A DNA stretch of 64,000 nt from Poecilobothrus nobilitatus (GCA_947095535.1 OX352773.1:106096185-106160184), one strand, 5' to 3'; positions 18,691 to 29,580 are shown, numbered from the stretch's first letter. The notes: a model not told the origin generated them from the letters alone. Program-made: numbers and translations.

Positions 18691-18960
18691 AGCCTTCAAC
18701 AATACTGTAGCTTAGTGTTAGTAACCAGTTTTTGACTTCTCTAAGAAAAGTGGATAGTATTCTACAAGTTCGTTCAGAACTGGGAAGTAAATTAAACAGT
18801 TTCGGTGCCACAATATCATAAAAATTAGCATAGAGTGTTGTTCTAAACGCCGGAACAACAACCATACACAGATTGTTGATTTCATACAAGCAAAAAAAGT
18901 ATTACATATGTATATTGATTCTTGCCGCATTCGTTTACTTGCCGAATTCAAAAAGAGAGA
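18691..18960 (-). pseudogene. LINE 3'-terminal fragment (ORF2 C-terminus) abutting the array
   Basis: Read on the minus strand, this stretch encodes the typical tail of a CR1/Jockey-type ORF2: an APKLFNLLP block followed by a WLLTLSYSIVE block. The same block order occurs in the LINE C tail at 30780-30960 (APRIFNRLPENI, then SWLITLYSID). No reverse transcriptase core is present, so it is a 5'-truncated remnant. The frame runs with no stop straight into the hexanucleotide array after a codon for Glu-Gly, so the LINE 3' end and the array start coincide at about 18690. This is too short to assign a clade; a CR1/Jockey-group LINE is an inference from the C-terminal motif. Confidence 0.6.
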
Positions 18961-19230
18961 CGTTTAGAATCAATTAAATATTGAAATATGTATATGATAA
19001 AGTATGTTTATTTTCAATATAAAAAAGTTAAAATTTATTTTTTTACGTTTTCTGTCAAAATTTGGTTTTTTTGTATAAACTTAAACTTTTGCAGTAATAT
19101 GTAGAAATTACTAAAAATGTTGACATTTATGTTTAGAATCAGTTAAATATTGAAATAAAATAAAATACTATTATTACTTTTTTTGTTTAAAAAAGTTAAA
19201 ATTAATTTTTTTACTTGTTCAATATAAAAA
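18961..19230. repeat. Diverged AT-rich direct repeat, period about 169 bp
   Basis: The string TTTAGAATCA(A/G)TTAAATATTG occurs at 18963 and again at 19132. A second shared block, AAAAAAGTTAAAATT, occurs at about 19021 and 19191. The spacing of 169-170 bp is constant, so this is a two-copy diverged tandem repeat. No coding potential is visible. Confidence 0.7.
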
Positions 19231-19953
19231 AATGTCAATAATTTCTTTTTTATTTTATGTAAATTTGAATTATCTGTACTACCTAAGTATTTTTTCTACA
19301 ACTCTTTCTTTTTTATTATTTAAAAATTCCATTTTGAATTTTATACAAAAGAAATATATCACAGCTTTACTTTTAAAATAACCATGTATTTATTAGTCAA
19401 ACGTCAATCAACCTTTTTTTCCCCTTCTTTCACTCCCTTGGGAGCAGGGCTTCCACACACCTTCACCATCGTACTCTGTTTTGAGGTTTTTGGGCCATTT
19501 ATTTTATTTCTGCCCTTGTTTTACCCTTCTCTTCTATTTCTTTCTATTGTTTGCCTCCATGTCATGCGAGTTATATGTTCAAAGTTTGTAAACTTTAAGT
19601 TTAACAATGTTTTTGAAATTTGAATCAATTAACCTTGATTAATTGAAAAGTACCTAAAACTCATTCATCTTTTGATAAATAAATTAATCAATAACAGGAA
19701 ATGCAACTTAGCATTTCTTTAGTAAATTTTAATAAAAAGAAATCCATAAGCATTTCGAAAATTATTATTAAATAATGTAATTCTTTTAAGTTAAGAAATT
19801 CTTATGTTAGCAATAAGTATAATATGTAAATTTTAATATAAATAAGTTAAACATTTAAATAAAAGTCAGTCTTAATGAACCACAAAATTGGATTTCGTGT
19901 TATTATTGTTCCGAAGAACATATTTAGTAATACAATATAACAAAATATATAAC
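19231..19953. other. AT-rich sequence, possible 5' LTR remnant
   Basis: No gene is recognised. A short plus-strand open frame at 19384-19623 is hydrophobic and matches no family I know. Because a retroviral-type primer binding site starts at 19954, the sequence just before it should be the end of a 5' LTR, but I see no second LTR copy to define its borders. Confidence 0.4.
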
Positions 19954-19966
19954 TGGCGCAGTCGAG
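19954..19966 (+). other. Primer binding site of the errantivirus relic
   Basis: TGGCGCAGTCGAG matches the primer binding site typical of gypsy/17.6-type elements and resembles the one at 41101-41116 (TGGCGCAGTCGGTAGG, minus strand). It marks the point where minus-strand DNA synthesis would start and gives the plus orientation of this relic. Confidence 0.75.
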
Positions 19967-20591
19967 AAAAATTTAATCCAAAGATTGAATTAAGTACCTT
20001 AGCGTATACATCTTTAAATATATTATGTAAAATTATAAAAAAAAAAATAATAAAAATTTGTATTAAAAACAGACTAAAGAAAAAAATATGCAAAAAAATT
20101 TTTTGAATTCAAACTACAATTAAATAAAATAAAAAAAATAGAGTATAACTAAACTAAATTAAAACAAAAAAAATTTTTACAAATTCGTGTATGAAGAATA
20201 TCATTAAATAAAAATGTAACTTAAAACAAAAAAATAAGTGATTTTGTAATAAATAAAATTAGTGTATATAGTGTATTAGTGTAAATAAATAAAATTAGTG
20301 TATGAAAGAAAGTAGAAATGAAATATTCGACGAAAATAGAGAAATGGCAGATTAAACGAATCTTGAGACACTTAAAGAAGTCGTTGTCCAACAAAAAGCT
20401 CAAATAACAGCTCTTTGTCAACAACTTGAACAACAACAACTAATGATTACACAACAACAACAATAAGTAATTACACAACAACAGCAACAGCAATAACAGT
20501 AATTACGCCACAAAAACAACCAACTTAACAAGAGCAACCTACAGAACAACGACAAAGTAATTTTATCTTAATATCCAATTCTCAGATGTCC

Positions 20592-21440
20592 GGATTTTCA
20601 TAAACGATTTAACCTTGTAACAGATGCAAGCAACTATTTATAGTCAGTTAAATGATAGAGATTACAATAAACTTCAATTAAAATTAATAAATTTATATCC
20701 AAATAGAAATTTGGTAAAACTCTTTAAATGTAGTTACCTTGCAATATATATTGTCAATATATATGACTTGAAAAAACAAATATCTATATTTCATAAAAAG
20801 GAATCGGGACATTCTGGGATAATATCAACTTATAAAAATCTTAAAAATAAAATTTATAATCCTAAACTTAAAATCACTATACACGAAATTTTGAATAATT
20901 GTGATATCTGTACAGGAGCAAAATATGACAGAAAACCAATTTGAAAAACGTTTCACATAACCGAAACTCCTAAAATGATAAATGAAATAATCCATATCGA
21001 TATTTACACAAATTGTAAACATAACTTCTTTAACGCAATTGACAAATTTTCTAACACACTATTTTCCTATATTTGGAGAATAGAAGCCACTTTACATTAT
21101 TCGGAAAAATAAGACAAATTATTAGCATTAAGGGTAAAATGAGAAAACTAGTTTTTGACAATGACAATTTGATTTGTGATAAAGAAGGTATATAATACCA
21201 CGTTACAAAACCTATTATCCATACAGGTAATGCCGACATTGAACGACTTAACGGTACTATAACGGAGAAAATTAGATCTTTAAATCTAGAGGAAAAACTA
21301 CCAATCAAATTAAAAATTCTTAAAGCCGTAGAAATTTACAATAATACCTACTACTCTTCCATTAAAACAAGCCCACTACTTGTTCAAAATAAAGAAGTAG
21401 ACCACATAAAAGTGTATGAAAGGCTGAAAAACTTAAAATA
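20592..21440 (+). pseudogene. pol remnant: RNase H scrap and integrase
   Basis: The region opens with a TDASN motif, the start of the retroelement RNase H domain, and jumps directly to integrase. The integrase zinc finger is recognisable as H..H (HKKESGHSG) followed by CDIC at 20770-20930. A stop follows KPI. The catalytic core continues in other frames: HIDIY (first Asp) near 20995, VFDND (second Asp) near 21150 and NADIERLNGT (Glu) near 21230. Then comes a C-terminal piece with VEIYNNTYYSS. Frameshifts and stops throughout show it is dead. It would have inserted the cDNA copy into host DNA. The family assignment is firm from motif order; the exact borders are approximate. Confidence 0.75.
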
Positions 21441-21639
21441 AAATATTATTAATAAAAGAAACTAGTAGAGAAGATTACAACGAAGAGATAAAAATTTGCT
21501 ATATAAAAAGTTATAAATCGCTTAGGCATAAGGAAGAACCTAAATTTAGAAAATATAACTTAAGTAATGTTCACGAAACTAACATAAAACGTCCATTTAA
21601 ATTTGCAGACTACTCAAATAACCGTGAAAACAATAGCAC

Positions 21640-22536
21640 TGTCATGGATACTCTTGCTACTAATACCGACAGCATCCAACCAAACAATGATAATCGAAAA
21701 AATAGAAACTGAATTAGGGTATGCCGAAATAAAAGTAAGTAACGTTGAAGTGGACAAATTCGACATAATCCTATAAAATCTACCCAAAGGATGTATTAAA
21801 TTTAGTTAATACAATAGAGTCAACATTTAATATGATATATTTAAATAACCATAAAAATATAATAGATAATAAAATAAATAAAATAAAAAATAAAATAAAA
21901 ACACTAATTCCTTATAGACAAAAAAGAGGTCTCATTAACTTGGGAGAGAATATACTTAATTGGCTTTTTGGATCAATGGACAATGACGATAGAACAAACA
22001 TTAAAAACCATCTCATAACCATAGACCAAAATAATCATAATATAAGTCAGATAACTCAAACCAACAGAGAAGGTAATAATAAAATATTTATTCAAATTAA
22101 AGACATAATCGAACAAGATAGAGTACAAATATTAGAAAAAATTAATAAACTTGACAGTGAAGAGATAAAAATTAAATCGGAAATTGGTTTCCTAGAACAA
22201 ATGTTTAAGTTAAATTTCCTAGAACAACAAATTAACCATATGCAGGATAATATCGCCTCAGCTCGATTCGGTCTTCTGCATCCCAATTTACTGACGAACG
22301 AAGAAATAAATTTTTGTCAAATCGATTTTCATATATTATCTAATATCCGACTAGCTGTTGCCAAACATATTGACGAATCTATAATTCTTACTCTTAAAAT
22401 TCCAACACATTCTTTCACAACTAGCAAAAATATTTTTGTACCTATTACTAAATTTTTCCAAACACAAATAGAGACTGCTATTAAATTTATAATACACCAT
22501 GACAACAAAACACTCTCTTTCCAAAAAGCCAATTAA
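21640..22536 (+). pseudogene. F-type envelope gene remnant (errantivirus env)
   Basis: A hydrophobic leader (WILLLLIPTAS) near 21650 begins the gene and is followed by a frame with a stop and then a clean 234-codon frame at 21832-22536. That frame contains a furin-like cleavage motif (RQKRG) followed by a Gly-rich, Phe-containing fusion-peptide-like segment and an NDD box, the hallmark of errantivirus env and baculovirus F proteins. After it comes a long heptad-rich region (residues about 60-130). No transmembrane anchor is seen before the stop, so the C-terminus is lost. An intact protein would sit in the membrane and drive fusion; this copy cannot. Confidence 0.75.
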
Positions 22537-22647
22537 GTATATTCCCCCCCACCCCCCCAAGTTAATGAGACCCCTTTTTTTGTCTATAAGGAATTAGTGT
22601 TTTTATTTTATTTATTTTGTTATCTATTATATTTTTATGGTTATTTA
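21842..22647. repeat. Inverted duplication of an env segment (arms 21842-21944 and 22556-22647)
   Basis: The sequence at 22556-22647 is the reverse complement of 21842-21944, with an 11- to 12-base deletion in an A-rich run and a few substitutions. As a result a minus-strand frame at 22562-22954 starts as LINE reverse transcriptase and ends with env residues (DNKINKIKTLIPYRQK). The arms are separated by about 610 bp. A C7-A-C7 tract (22544-22558) sits exactly at the inner edge of the second arm. The structure could form a fold-back and marks a rearrangement breakpoint. Confidence 0.85.
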
Positions 22648-23650
22648 TCAGGCAGATTATTTTGCTTGGTATTGCTTTTTTTCTTAATGCATTCCATATA
22701 GCGCTACGTCTGATGGTGGCAAATGCTCTTTGGATGTGTACAAGTGTTATGTATAGTGGAGACTTCCATACCCCTGATTGTTCTACTATCAGTCTCAGGA
22801 TGTTTGATTCATCGACGCATCCGCGTTTCTTTCTAAAACCAGCTTGTTTTTCTCGCAATTTATTTTCAATTCTCCCTTGAATTCTGGATAATATTATTAA
22901 TGATAATATTTTATTAACTGCCTTGAGAGTTATGATGCCCGCCAGTTTTGACAATCTTTAAGATCACCTTTCTTTGAAGTTTAATTATGATACTTGTCTT
23001 CCAGGAGGATGGTTTTGTTTCGCTATTCCATATTTCTTCTACGATAGGATGAGGAGTTTCTGCTATGCATCGTGCATGTGTTTTTAGCAGTTCTGCAGGA
23101 ATGCCATCCATACCTTCGGCTTTATTATCTTTTATTCTTGCCAACACTTCTATAATTTTTCTTATCGATGGCGGGTTATCATTTATTCGGTTGCGGTATC
23201 TGATTTCAATTTGTTCTTAATTCTCATGTTGTTGATGATGATCAATTATCGAATATTCAGTAATTAATTTAATTGAAATGCTCTCTCCATCGTGTTATTT
23301 ATTCTGAAGAGGAGGTTAGTAGATGTCCTTGCTTTTATCGGCTGGGTTGTGTAGGAGACGTATGTTATTTATTCTGGCTACTTTATCCGCTTCTATCGCT
23401 ATATTATTGTAGAATTTTTTCTAATCTCTTCTCGCTGATTTTGGACTTCTCTTGCTTTGTTGTTGTACTTCGTTTTTACTTTTTCTGATTGTTCTACTAG
23501 TAGTTTAGATCTTAGAATTTCTTTGATTAAGATCCACTCTTCCACTCTTTTCTTTCTTTTCCACTCTTTTTCTGAAATCCATTCTGTTCTTTCTATTATT
23601 ACTGTGCCTGCTACATCTTCTCCAATTTGTCGAAGGGTTGTTTGAATATT
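22648..23650 (-). pseudogene. RTE-like LINE fragment (linker plus N-terminal reverse transcriptase)
   Basis: On the minus strand, read from 23650 downward, there is a linker (GEDVAGTVIIERTEWISE), then EGMDGIPAELLKTH near 23090. Next come IIIKLQRKV with a Trp-Lys motif and a block with KILSLIILSRI and LREKQAGFRKKRGCVDE (22700-22900), the standard order of fingers and palm in a non-LTR reverse transcriptase. The catalytic YADD is absent because the element breaks off at about 22648 against the inverted env copy. Several frameshifts separate the blocks. The wording of the motifs resembles RTE-clade elements; clade assignment is inference. Confidence 0.65.
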
Positions 23651-24188
23651 TTCTTGGTCAATATACTGTGGTCTAGATTTTTACTAGACCACAGTATAGA
23701 TATATTTTCTAGAGATACAAATTAAGTTTTTGTAACTTAAGATCTTGAGTCGTTCAGTTCACTAATCTAGATGACTGGTCTGCTGTAGCTATTCCACATA
23801 ATTTCCATTCCTCACGTTTGTGAAAAAAATGACGGCAAATGTTTCCGAAAGATGTCACTGCGACTATGCATATCCCTATCTTTTGACGCGCAGATGTTTA
23901 TTGGGTTATGGCGTACATGACACATACGTCATCTCTATTAATTGACATATTATGCACATGTTTATATTTTTAGTATTTTTATTAATATTTTATATAAGTG
24001 CTATATAGTATTTCAGGAACATGGATTATAGGCTATTTATACTCTATTTATACATGGATTATAGGTAATTTTCTTTACAATATTTGTTATTAATAAATAA
24101 TAATTATTTATTTATAGGTATTACAATATTTCGATATGAAATTTATTAGATAAAAGTGCTATATTGAAGTATTTGTATATGATATTTT
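23651..24188. other. AT-rich region with a perfect 15-bp hairpin at 23662-23698
   Basis: TATACTGTGGTCTAG (23662-23676) is followed, after a 7-base loop, by its exact reverse complement (23684-23698). The remaining sequence has no gene. A 12-bp direct repeat (ATGGATTATAGG) occurs twice near 24020-24065. The part near 24100-24188 lies on the 3' side of the minus-strand tRNA-like sequence and may be the body of a SINE. Confidence 0.7.
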
Positions 24189-24260
24189 TGACCCACCCAG
24201 AGTTTCAACTCGAGACCCTTCGAATAAAGGGTAGGTACCTTAACCACTGCACCATGGGCC
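24189..24260 (-). repeat. tRNA-like sequence (SINE head or tRNA pseudogene)
   Basis: Read on the minus strand this 72-nt stretch begins GGCCCAT and ends GTGGGTC plus A, which pair as a 7-bp acceptor stem with wobble pairs. It has a polymerase III A-box-like segment (TGGTGCAGTGGTTAAGG), a 4-bp D-stem (GTGC/GTAC) and a B-box-like GAGTTGAAACTC. The anticodon stem reads ACCCTT/AAGGGT with a 6-base loop rather than 7, and the T-stem pairs poorly, so no clear anticodon can be given. A tRNA-derived SINE is the likeliest reading; a decayed tRNA gene is the alternative. Confidence 0.55.
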
Positions 24261-24309
24261 TGATCAATCAATCAAGTAGCTGTTAGTGTAGTACAAAAAT
24301 CCGTATTTT

Positions 24310-26210
24310 TGTATGGCGAAAATTTTAAAATTTTCAAGACATGGAGACTGGGATGTTCTTAACAGCTTTTTCAGATCTTTTGATTGGTCATTGTGCTTCC
24401 GCGATAAGAATGTCGACTTTGCTGCAAATGCGATTTGTGCAACAATTTTACTTGGAATGAGGTTATTTATTCTTCACTCCATGATAACTATTAAACAGAA
24501 GTCCAAATCTTGTTTCAATCGCCTTTGCAGTGAAGCCATTTTTAAAAAGGAGGAAGCTTTTAGACTGTACCAAAGCAATAGGTCGGTGGCTCTCAGGGAA
24601 AACTATATAGTGGTTCGAAACAGGAGTAAGAGAATTATCAACAGGCAAAAATTCTTATTCAACCTAAAGTTGAAACGCAAACTATCCACATGCCTAAGAA
24701 TAGCAAATCCTTTTCGTCATTTGCAAAAAGTTTGATGTATGATGCATGCAAAATCTTGATGCATGACTTACCTTTACGAAAAGTTGAATATCAGCCTTCA
24801 CCATTCTGGTGAGTCTGATGTAGTGGCTCTGGATATTTCCAAAGCGTTCGACCGAGTTTGGATGATGCTTTACTAGCAAAATACAAAGCGTTAGGACTAG
24901 GTAGAGTCTTTTTAAAATGGATTGGAGATTTTCTTTCGAATCGCATGATTCGGGAACTTGTCGATGGTTATTCATTTGAGAATTTTATAATTAATGCTGG
25001 TCTCCCTCAGGGATCGGTTTTGTCGCCCACTCTCCTCTTAATATTTATCAATGACCTACTTTCAATTACCTCCAATCCAATCCATAGTTTCGCAGATGAC
25101 AGCACCCTTGTAGCATCCTATGAATTTCATAGCCGCTGTGGTATTAATCACCAAACAGCAAGAAACTTTACTATCAGTGAGCTAAATAATGATTTAGCGA
25201 AAATCCAAAAATGGGTGAAATTAACAGAGTTGGTTTCAACACCAAAAAAACGCAGTGCTCTTTAATCTCGCGTAAAATAGGTACTACTACACCCAACTTG
25301 ACATTTAAGGGTGAAGCGTTGAGGCACTCAACAGATTTAAACATTCTGGGCATCGAGTTAAATCAGAAATTGACTTGGTCAAATCATATTTTTGGTATAG
25401 CTAAAGATGCTGCTAAATATCTAGGTTTCTTGTATCGCTGTAAAGCTTATTTTTCTCCTTCCGATCTTCTCAACATCTATAAAATGTACATTACGCCGAA
25501 AATCAAGTATAAAGCACATATTTGGGCTGGAGAACCCCAAACAGCGCTGGGTTAACTTGATAAAGTACAAAATAGAGCTATTCGCCTTATTGGCGACTCC
25601 TGTGTTACCACAACGCTCACTCCACTTTGCCATCGCCGTAATGTTGGGTCATTGACCCTCTTTTATACATACCTTGTAAGGTGAACACCTGTTCTAAAGA
25701 AATAGAGAAGAGTTCTAGAGAAATAAAACAGCCTCCACTCAAAGTTTTCTAAGTTGAAACGAGGAGTGCAACAGATGCCCACCCATACACTGTCAAACTG
25801 GCAAGATGGCGCAATACAGCATTCGGAAATTCGTTTATCATGCGCACGTCGCGTTTATGGAACTTTATGCCCGCACATGTGTTTCCAAAAGTTGGTAATT
25901 CATTTGTGTACGATATATCGAAATTCAAGAAGAACACTAACATCCTTCTTCAAAATAACTATCCAAATTTTTTCCTTCAGCCTCCATAATCGCAATTATC
26001 CTATATTCAATTTCCCAAGTAATCCTTCCCTCATCCTTTTCCCTAAAACCAAGCTGTACATTATATTATTATGTATTAAAGGACCCATCCTATAGTTTGG
26101 TTTTAAAGGGGATGGTTTTGGTTGGTTAGAGTCCAACACTACTTACAGGAACCTCGTGCAGTTCCTTTGAGTGACTTTTGCTGTTTTCTACCGCCCTTGA
26201 AAAAAAAAAA
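24310..26210 (+). pseudogene. LINE E remnant: ORF2 linker, reverse transcriptase core, C-terminus and A-tail
   Basis: Three consecutive frames form one broken ORF2. At 24313-24735 lies the linker between endonuclease and reverse transcriptase (RNRSKRIINRQKFLF). At 24800-25265 comes the palm with LDISKAFDRVW (first catalytic Asp), GLPQGSVLSPTL and a FADD box near 25095. The last, at 25211-25555, holds KTQCSLI, LGIELNQKLTW and a thumb region, with C-terminal motifs (LWNFMPAHVFP near 25850) continuing to about 25985. Part of the fingers is missing between 24735 and 24800. A run of A at 26199-26209 looks like the 3' tail. It belongs to the Jockey/I-like group of non-LTR elements by motif style. 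Confidence 0.75.
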
Positions 26211-26953
26211 TATTTGCGGGTCCGGGCCACGTGGATTTTCATTTTCAACACCAGTTCAAGCTTGACTTTACCCAAATAATATATTATGATACTTTCTACC
26301 ATATTGGAAAATTTTGTTAAAAAAATATTATATTTTTATTCATAATTTGTAAAAAAAAACAAAAATTATAAATTCGACAAACTGACATGAACTTACTTCA
26401 ACAAGCTATGATGGCAAACTCTTACTGACGAAAAAGTTTATTTGAAAAAGTTATATAGGGTAATAATTCCGTATACTATATCGATAAAATGACAACTTCA
26501 GCGATGTGGCTTCTTAGTATCTAAGTTGTAGTAAATCTGCTACTTTTTCATGAGCAAAATGTACTAATTAGTACATTTTTCAAATTAATAGAGACAGAAG
26601 AAGTATACAGAGACATTTAAAAAGATTAGCAAAATAAGAAAAATAAACAAAACTATATATGAAATTAAAACATTTCTTTTTAAAACTAGGTTAGTATATA
26701 ATTATAATAAATGAATAATAAAAAGCTGAACAGTTCAACAATTTTTTGCCTTAAAATAATTTAATAATATAAGAAAAGAAATAAGCAAACAATTCTTCGA
26801 TTTTTGATTTACAAAACATTATATATGTACTTGTATGGTTTTATACCCGTACGATAAGGATCGGGTATGTTAAAATTGCTCTTCCGTTTGTAACACCTCG
26901 AAATAAGCAAGATAGATATAAGTAGTTAAAGAACACTCTCCCCTACTAAATAA
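26211..26953. other. AT-rich sequence without recognised features
   Basis: Nothing with coding potential is seen. A short GC-richer island (GCGGGTCCGGGCCACG at about 26216) and the string TACCCGTACGATAAGGATCGG near 26845 stand out in composition only. Confidence 0.5.
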
Positions 26954-27352
26954 TATGTTCAAATATTTTACAGAAAGTTCTAGTAAAAGATACATTGATA
27001 TTTTGGCTCAAATCGTTAACAGTTGTAATACCACATAGTAACACCAAATTTTATCCTATAGAAGTTCAACCGAAACATACTAAAACAATTTATAACAATT
27101 TTAAAAAAACGCTTTTACAAAGACCCTACATTATTCGTTGATATTTTTGTTACAGACTTAATAGAAGAACGTAAAAAGAAGGAAACTTTTGAACATGGTT
27201 ACACCGAAAAGTGGAGCAAAGAAATTTTTATGGTAAATAAAATTATAAATAGAGAACCTTATCCATTATTCATTCTGAAAGATTTAAAAGGTAAAGATCT
27301 AAACAGAAGATTTTATTATCAAGAGCTCCAAAAAATTTATGTTTCAAAATGA
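26954..27352 (+). pseudogene. Maverick integrase, C-terminal fragment
   Basis: The first frame starts at MFKYFTESSSKRYIDILAQ, which matches the end of the rve-type core domain of Polinton integrases (the YIDxL, NxxxH region), and stops at 27036. The downstream frame, ending at 27352, carries FEHGYTEKWSKEIFMV and GKDLNRRFYYQELQ, the SH3/chromo-like tail. The catalytic Asp-Asp-Glu part is absent, so the gene is truncated at its 5' end and frameshifted inside. An intact copy would join the element's ends to target DNA. The last codons overlap the ATPase start as ATGA (27349-27352). Confidence 0.7.
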
Positions 27353-28181
27353 TTCAGTTTCATCATTCATTCACAATGATAATTGCTGGACCATCAGGTT
27401 CAGGCAAAACAACATTCATATGTAATTTAATTAATCAAATAAATAAATTAATTCAAACTGAAAAAAACGTATAATGTGGTGCAATCCGGAAACTAACGCA
27501 ATACCACCAAATTTAAATTTTAAAGAAATTGAATATTTTAATGAAATTCCTGAAAACATTAATAATGATTACGACATTCCAACAATGATTATTCTGGACG
27601 ATTTAATGATTGACGCCTACAATACGAAAGTTTGTGAACTTTTTACAAAAGGGTCTCATCATCGAAATTTAACAATTGTGCTTATAACACAAAATATTTT
27701 TCATCAAGGTAAATTCTGGAGAGATATATCACTAAACACAAAATACATGGTGCTGTTTAAAAATCCAAGAGCTAAATCACAAATTTTACATTTAGCAAGG
27801 CAAATAATACCGGAAAATATTATCGCGTTCCAAAAAATATATAATGAGACAACATCAGAACCATATAGCTATATTATTTTAGACCTGACACAAGAAATAA
27901 ACGATTTATTTCGATTTAGAACTGATATTTTTGACAATGAAATAAAAAGTTGTGTATGTTTTTGCACATTGGATCAGTTAAAAAAAAGTTATGTGAAAAA
28001 AATGAAACGTTTAGAAGCAAACCAACATATACTGCGTACTTTAAAAAATTCTAAATCAAAACTTCGAAATATTTTAATTAAAATTTGTGATTCTGAGGTA
28101 ATAAAAACTTTGTGTGAGATTTCATTAAATATTATTAACGTGAATAGCAAAGTTTCAAAAAAAAAAAGTTATCACAAATAA
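27349..28181 (+). pseudogene. Maverick genome-packaging ATPase (FtsK/HerA, A32-like), frameshifted
   Basis: The first 41 codons (27349-27471) carry a Walker A loop, AGPSGSGKTT, at residues 12-22 and end at TAA (27472-27474). The second frame, 27474-28181, continues with Walker B (MIILDDLM, Asp at residues 42-43), the strongly conserved TKGSHHRNL segment and the sensor LITQN, then FKNPRAKSQILHLARQ. These are the marks of the Polinton ATPase, which pumps DNA into capsids in related viruses. A single -1 type frameshift separates the two catalytic halves; otherwise the reading is nearly complete. The usual length of about 230-270 residues is matched. This is the best-preserved Maverick gene in the window. 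Confidence 0.88.
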
Positions 28182-28800
28182 AAAAGTATAAAAAGCAACT
28201 TCGATATTTAGCGTGACCAAAAAGAAATATACATAATAAACGCAAATATATTATAAAACTTTATTATTATATAAAACTTTATTAAAAAATAATTTAACAC
28301 AATTTATACTAAATTATATTTGCTGTTCTATGTATCCTTGTTGTAGTTGTACTATTAAATAATTACTAATTAATTATGATGTAAAATGCAAAATAAAATT
28401 TAATTAAACTGTAAAATTGTAAAACAATTTAATAATTTGTATTGCTTATTCAATTGAAATTGTAAAAAAAAAGAAAAAAAGGAAAAAAAGAAAAAAAAAA
28501 AAAGATATATAAGTTTATATAAGTTTCATACAAAATCTTAACCCCACATTAACATTGACATAGTTTATTTTTTTTAAATTTTTTTATAATTTAACGTATC
28601 AATTATACAACACTAGTGGTTTATCCACTACCGTATAAATAATATTTAAATTTTTGTTTTCCTTTTATAAATTATTTTTGTAGTCGTAAGAATTAAACCT
28701 AGAAAAGTAATTTATAATGTAATGATGATTTAAATAAAAAAAAAATAAATAAAAAAAAAATAAATAAGAAAAAAAAAAAAAAATATTATTCAAAAAGGAG
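28182..28800. other. AT-rich spacer with A/G homopurine runs
   Basis: No gene is seen. Long adenine-rich runs interrupted by G (about 28463-28505 and 28735-28785) are low-complexity. The sequence separates two Maverick genes and may be ordinary intergenic decay. Confidence 0.5.
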
Positions 28801-29580
28801 GTTTCTTACCACTGCTGGTACAGTTTTATCTGGTTTATTAGGAAAACTTAATTCAAAATATACAAAATGAACAACACATTGCAACGCATGATTGTTATTC
28901 AACCAGACTTATACAAAAAACTAAAGGGGAATATCATTAACGATAATGAACTTTCTGACATTGATAAAAATATTTTATTAAATAAACTGACAACCAGAAA
29001 TGATACTTATACCGTCAAAACTTGATGAAATTTAGCAACAAAATGCGAAAAGGAATGTTAAAAAAGCCCAACGAATCAGTTAACAAACAGTACATACTTG
29101 AATCTAAAGGTACATAAACTCGTTCAAAACCTGAACAAAAAAGTACTAGCGTTCAAATAAATACAATTGAACAGAAAAATATAGGTTTACAAACTAATTT
29201 AGCTCCTGAAGAGGAGCTTTTTGATTATGACCCTATTGAATATTGGAGTTTAGTGCCTTCAGATGAGGATAAGGATGATGTTTTTGATGATAATATAAAA
29301 GAGGAATCATTTCACACACTCAGTAGCCTTAACTGGAGCACGTTTAAAACCACGCAAATCTATAAATGCAGCAAATGTACGAATGTATGAAACAGATTCA
29401 AGTGATATTCTAAGTGTTTCTATTGAAAGCCCAATAAAGCCAAAACGAAAGCCCACGAAAACCAATACTTCGATCATCCACAAAAGAAGGTGATAAACAA
29501 TTACAACTAAATTTCCCTATTCGCAAAAAACCAAAAGCAAAATCTGCTATCAGTGTATCTACGCAACGTTTCAAATAGGG
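28801..29580 (+). pseudogene. Maverick-associated gene of unknown function, broken
   Basis: Just before the start, 28795-28860 reads as a Gly-rich hydrophobic tail (FLTTAGTVLSGLLGKL), which resembles the end of small membrane-active core proteins in Polintons; this is tentative. At 28867 a frame opens with MNNTLQRMIVIQPDLYKKL and ends after about 52 codons. Then an acidic frame (APEEELFDYDP, DEDKDDVFDD) runs to about 29390, and a basic region with PIKPKRKPTKT follows. The start RMIVIQPDLY and the later acidic and basic blocks resemble an uncharacterised Polinton gene that precedes the capsid genes. At least three frame changes are present. I cannot assign a function. Confidence 0.5.

Larger units (their letters stand above)
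19954..22538 (+). mobile_element. Degenerate errantivirus (gypsy-like, env-bearing) relic
   Basis: The relic keeps the order of an insect errantivirus in compressed form: a primer binding site, a Gln-rich gag-like start (20340-20520, CAA-rich), a scrap of RNase H (PDFHKRFNLVTDASN near 20590), integrase (20624-21440) and an F-type env (21640-22536). Most of gag, protease and reverse transcriptase is missing, so at least two large internal deletions occurred. No 3' LTR is visible; env ends next to a C-rich tract and an inverted copy of part of itself. It is a different, older lineage than the element at 32567-41833, since the two differ strongly in protein sequence. Confidence 0.8.

Noticed and set aside
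9897..18889. Very long open frames of Leu, Tyr-Cys or Ile-Thr repeats on both strands
   Set aside because: They are translations of the TAACAA array, which has no stops in several frames. There is no promoter or unique sequence, apart from the short LINE tail at one end.
19384..19623. 79-codon open frame with hydrophobic segments
   Set aside because: No family resemblance and short; likely chance in AT-rich DNA.
24189..24260. Functional tRNA gene
   Set aside because: The anticodon loop has 6 bases in the best fold and the T-stem does not pair well.
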